Positions 33,376-36,005 of a stretch of 36,005 nucleotides of DNA are shown here, one piece after another. Source of the stretch: Bacteroides sp. (GTDB lineage Bacteria; Bacteroidota; Bacteroidia; Bacteroidales; Bacteroidaceae). The DNA is taken from assembly GCA_017472925.1 (NCBI GenBank), contig JAFUNS010000040.1:1-36005 (forward strand), in the 5' to 3' direction. The position numbers and the translations under genes were made by a program. The notes beneath the pieces are model-generated. The model saw only the letters and a program-made list of their open reading frames with translations. It did no database searches and was not told the origin of the DNA. Position 1 is the stretch's first letter. Each line of letters starts with the position of its first letter.

Positions 33376-34560
33376 ATGATAGAATATATTCAACTTCATA
33401 ATTGGAAAAGTTTTGCTGATGCAAAATTATTCATAGAGCCTCTGACGTTCATTATTGGAACGAATGCCAGTGGAAAATCGAATATTCTAGATGCGTTGTA
33501 TTTTCTGTCATGTTTGTCACAGGGTGATACTGTGGACGAATGTGCAAGAAAAATAAGGGGAGGCCAGGAATGGATTACTCGTTTGGGAGAAGAATCCTTC
33601 TCTCTTGAGATTAAAGTTCATCAGGAACAGACTAATATAGATTACTATTACGAGATTGAAGTCATTCGTGAAAATGAAAAATTTGTAGTCAAGAACGAAT
33701 CACTCCAAAGAAATGGAAAGGTTGCGAAAAATTATCTTTTCCAGACAATTCCTGCTAAAGAACAGATGCTTTTGCCTGTTACTACCTATACAGGGAAAAA
33801 AGGGAACCGCAGACGATGGGATTTATATAAGGAAAAATCCATACTGTCTCAGTTTGCCTTACAAAAAATACAAAAAGATGTATCCGAAGGCGTGACGTTT
33901 GTACAAGAAAAGCTAAAACAAATATTCTTTCTCGACCCTATGCCGCAACACATGCGCGATTATAGCTCTTTGTCAAAAACACTCAAAGAGGACGCATCGA
34001 ATATTGCGGGTGTAATTGCGGCTCTTGATGTACAAGAAAAGGAATCGGTATTGAAGAGGCTTACAGAATTTGTGCGTCCGCTACCCGAACGTGATATTCA
34101 AAAGGTATGGACAGAAACAGTCGGTATGTTTGCCAAGGATGCTATGCTCTATTGTCTTGAAGAGTGGACTAGTGAAAAGGAGATTACTTTGGATGCAAGA
34201 GGCATGTCGGATGGTACACTTAGATTTATAGCTATAGTGGCAGCATTGCTTACGATACCTAAAGGTACTTTGCTGATGATTGAGGAGGTAGATAATGGCC
34301 TTCATCCTTCTAGAGCAAAAGAACTGATAAAGGCATTGAGCATACTTGGTGAAGAGTGCGGATTGGATGTACTCTGTACAACACACAATCCGGTATTGAT
34401 AGATAATTTAAGTGGGGAGATGATTCAGAACATTAGTTTTGTTAAACGTGATTTAATTACAGGTTGCAGTACAGTCTCCCTGTTGGAAGATAAAGAAAAC
34501 CTAGCTCGTCTGATGGCGGCAGGAACTGTAGGTGATATGATGATAAATAATCAGATTTAA
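33376..34560 (+). CDS. AAA15/SMC-like ATPase of a two-gene module
   Basis: 394 residues from the ATG at 33376; a longer TTG frame from 33355 exists. It has the ABC-type layout of RecF/OLD-like ATPases: the N-terminal IQLHNWKSFADAKLFIEPLT, Walker A GTNASGKS (28-35), signature region ARGMSDGTLRF (274-284), Walker B LLMIEEVDNGLHP (299-311, with Glu303/304) and H-loop TTHNP (335-339). A coiled-coil insert lies between residues 150 and 230. This is the sensor ATPase type found in many defence systems such as PARIS and Gabija. No TOPRIM or nuclease domain is fused; a PIN-like gene follows 2 nt after the stop. Confidence 0.88.
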   Translation: MIEYIQLHNWKSFADAKLFIEPLTFIIGTNASGKSNILDALYFLSCLSQGDTVDECARKIRGGQEWITRLGEESFSLEIKVHQEQTNIDYYYEIEVIRENEKFVVKNESLQRNGKVAKNYLFQTIPAKEQMLLPVTTYTGKKGNRRRWDLYKEKSILSQFALQKIQKDVSEGVTFVQEKLKQIFFLDPMPQHMRDYSSLSKTLKEDASNIAGVIAALDVQEKESVLKRLTEFVRPLPERDIQKVWTETVGMFAKDAMLYCLEEWTSEKEITLDARGMSDGTLRFIAIVAALLTIPKGTLLMIEEVDNGLHPSRAKELIKALSILGEECGLDVLCTTHNPVLIDNLSGEMIQNISFVKRDLITGCSTVSLLEDKENLARLMAAGTVGDMMINNQI

Positions 34561-34562
34561 TT

Positions 34563-35084
34563 ATGAAGAAGAAAGTCATTATCATCGATACTAATGTAAT
34601 GTGTGTCTGGTTGCAGATACCAGGAAAGGAAACTGCTGGCAAGAACAATAGTATTACATACGAATCAGTTAAAACATATATTGAAGAGGAAACTCGTAAA
34701 GAGGCTACTCTTGTGTTGCCTTTGACATCGATTATTGAGACAGGCAACTTTGTAGCTCAAATAGAACAGAATAGAAATGCAATAGGAAGTAAGTTGGCTG
34801 ATATGATTATAGCCGCTGCCGCAGGTACAGCTCCTTGGGTTGCTTTTTCACAGCAAGGAGATTTGTGGACCAATGAGGCATTGGTTAATTTAGCCAATCG
34901 TTGGCGGGAGACCGTTGTTACTGAAAAACAGTCTATTGGAGATGCAGCAATTGTAGATGTAGCAGAATATTACGCTAAATCCCATTTGTTTGAAGTCGTG
35001 ATTTATACAGGTGATGGCGGCTTGAAGAACCATGAATATAGAATTGCCGGTCAAATTCAAAAGACATTAAGGAGAAATCGGTAG
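34563..35084 (+). CDS. PIN-like nuclease partner of the ATPase
   Basis: 173 residues with the acidic pattern of PIN-domain ribonucleases: KVIIIDTNVMCVWLQIP (Asp9), LTSIIETGNF (Glu59), SIGDAAIVDVAEYYA (Asp127) and VVIYTGDGGLKNHE (Asp151). PIN domains cut single-stranded RNA, often tRNA or mRNA, and are commonest as VapC toxins. The protein is longer than a typical VapC (about 130) and no small antitoxin gene is adjacent. The 2-nt gap to the ATPase suggests the two act as one complex, the ATPase controlling the nuclease. Confidence 0.78.
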   Translation: MKKKVIIIDTNVMCVWLQIPGKETAGKNNSITYESVKTYIEEETRKEATLVLPLTSIIETGNFVAQIEQNRNAIGSKLADMIIAAAAGTAPWVAFSQQGDLWTNEALVNLANRWRETVVTEKQSIGDAAIVDVAEYYAKSHLFEVVIYTGDGGLKNHEYRIAGQIQKTLRRNR

Positions 35085-35138
35085 ATGAGTATTGCTGTTG
35101 ATGTAATGAAAAACTGTTAAATTAATTAACAGATTACG

Positions 35139-35180
35139 CACGAAAGTGAACCTGATACAAACGGGTTCACTTTCGTGTTT
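35139..35180 (+). terminator. Terminator after the ATPase-PIN pair
   Basis: CACGAAAGTGAACC (35139-35152) pairs perfectly with GGTTCACTTTCGTG (35164-35177), followed by TTT. The stem is 14 bp. Confidence 0.9.
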
Positions 35181-35286
35181 TAAGAATCTATAAGAATCTC
35201 CATCTATTTATCTACTTCTACACATAATTCTGTACCTTGCAAACAAAATTTAAGCGAATAAAGGGAAGCTGTTTCTGTTTTTTCGT

Positions 35287-35294
35287 TATCTTTG
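35287..35294 (+). promoter_or_regulatory. -7 element of tandem RNA copy 1
   Basis: TATCTTTG lies 5 nt before the predicted RNA 5' end (GG at 35299-35300). The -33 region is not a clear TTG. Confidence 0.65.
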
Positions 35295-35298
35295 TGTA

Positions 35299-35551
35299 GG
35301 TTCTAGTAAGAACCAGACATACGGAAAGCGAAAAAGCGTTTAAAGATATTATTCCTTACCCTAAAATCGCCAAATCTTTAGTACAATGGGAATAATAGGC
35401 AACAAATGCTTACGCTCTGCTGTATACTTCTTCGTCGTAGGCAGGAATTATATCAGTATAGAGCGTGGGCTGTTGTTTCATATCTCTATTGTACGGGCGT
35501 TTGGCGATGCCTTGGAGTAAGAGATTTAAGCAACAGCGCCACGCTTTTTTT
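35299..35551 (+). ncRNA. Tandem structured RNA, copy 1
   Basis: About 253 nt from the -7 element to a T7 run (35545-35551). Stems seen: 5' hairpin GGTTCT/AGAACC (35299-35314). Long arm CATAC (35318-35322), AAGCGTTT (35334-35341) pairing with the AAATGCTT-like segment, and TATTATTCC (35347-35355)/GGAATAATA (35389-35397). 3' hairpin GCGTGG-GCTGTTG (35463-35475)/GCAACAGC-CCACGC (35530-35544) with inner ATCTCT (35482-35487)/AGAGAT (35520-35525). The loop ATCGCCAAA (35366-35374) can pair with TTTGGCGAT (35500-35508) in the other loop. No coding capacity stands out. The family is not recognised; a 6S-like or Bacteroidales-1-type RNA is one possibility. Confidence 0.8.
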
Positions 35552-35584
35552 GTACATAATTGATACATTGTAACGTAAATTCGC

Positions 35585-35592
35585 TATCTTTG
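35585..35592 (+). promoter_or_regulatory. -7 element of tandem RNA copy 2
   Basis: TATCTTTG, with TTG (35560-35562) 22 bases upstream, precedes copy 2 at the same relative place as in copy 1. Confidence 0.7.
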
Positions 35593-35594
35593 TG

Positions 35595-35850
35595 CTATCT
35601 CTCGTAAGAGAGGTAGACATACGAACTGCGAATGAGCGTTTAAAGATATTATTCCTTAACCTAGAAATCGCCAATTTCAACCACTAGGAATAATAGGCAA
35701 TGAATGCTTGCGCACCTGCTGTATGGTTACTTGTTATGTATACAAGGATTACACAGTATAGGGCGCGGGCTGTTGCTGTATTATCTAGTGGAGGGTGTTT
35801 GGCGATACCTTAGGTTAAGATAATGAGCGACAGTTCCCGCGCTTGTTATT
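35595..35850 (+). ncRNA. Tandem structured RNA, copy 2
   Basis: About 256 nt, offset from copy 1 by 300 bp. It has the same plan with changed bases: 5' hairpin CTATCTCTC-GTAA-GAGAGGTAG; TATTATTCC (35647-35655)/GGAATAATA (35687-35695); CATAC (35618-35622)/GTATG (35721-35725); 3' hairpin GCGCGGG (35763-35769)/CCCGCGC (35836-35842) with CTGTTGC/GCGACAG and inner TTATCT (35781-35786)/AGATAA (35818-35823). Loop-loop pairing ATCGCCAA (35667-35674)/TTGGCGAT (35799-35806) is joined by CTTAACCTA (35655-35663)/TAGGTTAAG (35811-35819). The 3' end is followed by TTGTTATTTTAAT rather than a strong T-run. Confidence 0.8.
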
Positions 35851-35922
35851 TTAATATTTCATCGATTTGATATAATCGTTTGAAGAATAAACACTTGAAG
35901 TTATTTTGAAAAGAGCGAAGTA

Positions 35923-35938
35923 ACGATTTGGGAATCGT
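35923..35938. repeat. Small hairpin near the right edge
   Basis: ACGATT (35923-35928) and AATCGT (35933-35938) flank TGGG. A leftward -7 box (TACCTTTG read from 35997 to 35990) lies close by. The last 150 bases hold no complete gene; a short leftward open frame crosses the right edge but is too short to assign. Confidence 0.4.
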
Positions 35939-36005
35939 GCGAATTTCTGCGGTTTGCGGTAGCAATACTCTCAAATAACTCTTGTGCTACAAAGGTAATG
36001 AAAAA

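Noticed and set aside
35486-35680. 64-codon leftward frame across the two RNA copies
   Set aside because: It crosses the junction of two structured RNAs, and the matching frame is not kept in both copies.
35287-35850. CRISPR array or tandem protein repeat
   Set aside because: Only two long units exist and no short repeat-spacer pattern or reading frame is conserved.
35940-36005. Leftward protein-coding tail entering from the right edge
   Set aside because: A frame without stops exists for about 33 codons, but a leftward -7 box lies inside it and the stretch is too short to judge.

Overview
The window looks like chromosome of a member of the Bacteroidales (Bacteroides/Phocaeicola type). The main evidence is the repeated promoter pattern TTTG, then about 20 bases, then TAnnTTTG. 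This is the -33/-7 motif of the Bacteroidetes primary sigma factor, and it precedes most genes and both RNA loci. Weak Shine-Dalgarno signals, fimbrillin-type lipoproteins, a DUF2027-Smr protein, a DUF4890 protein, a GH105 enzyme and an ETF/acyl-CoA dehydrogenase operon fit the same group. No species can be named from the sequence alone.

Layout. 1-15.9 kb is mostly core: the 5' end of ffh, a MATE exporter, a FadL-type outer-membrane protein, two fimbrillin-like lipoproteins, pgk, a four-gene tRNA cluster (Asp, Glu, Gly, Thr), a TolC-like outer-membrane factor, a radical SAM protein overlapping a YhhQ queuosine-precursor transporter, etfB-etfA-acyl-CoA dehydrogenase, and a GH105 lipoprotein. 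15.9-23.3 kb is an AT-richer accessory island. One leftward run of closely spaced or overlapping genes reads XRE regulator, HNH nuclease, methyltransferase-HIT fusion, TIR-APAZ, short Argonaute, then a DinD/BRO-RhuM fusion. TIR-APAZ plus short pAgo is a SPARTA-type NAD-depleting defence system. Its apparent co-transcription with an XRE/HNH/MTase-HIT module is the most interesting protein-coding finding. The island ends in an orphan VbhA-like antitoxin and a broken ATPase gene. 23.5-31.3 kb returns to core genes: thioesterase, Smr protein, queA, Nudix hydrolase, groS-groL, two flavoprotein lipoproteins and a DUF4890 protein. 31.5-35.2 kb holds a large WYL-domain protein and a compact AAA ATPase + PIN-nuclease pair that resembles an uncharacterised defence or toxin module.

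The last kilobase contains two tandem, roughly 255-nt structured RNAs with a 300-bp period. Each has its own -7 element, and the first has a terminator-like end. The copies differ in sequence but keep the same stems through compensatory changes, and each shows an inter-loop pairing (pseudoknot). I cannot assign them to a known family with confidence.

Genes that may work together: the radical SAM protein, YhhQ and QueA all point to queuosine salvage or synthesis; the ETF subunits pass electrons from the acyl-CoA dehydrogenase; GroES and GroEL form the chaperonin.
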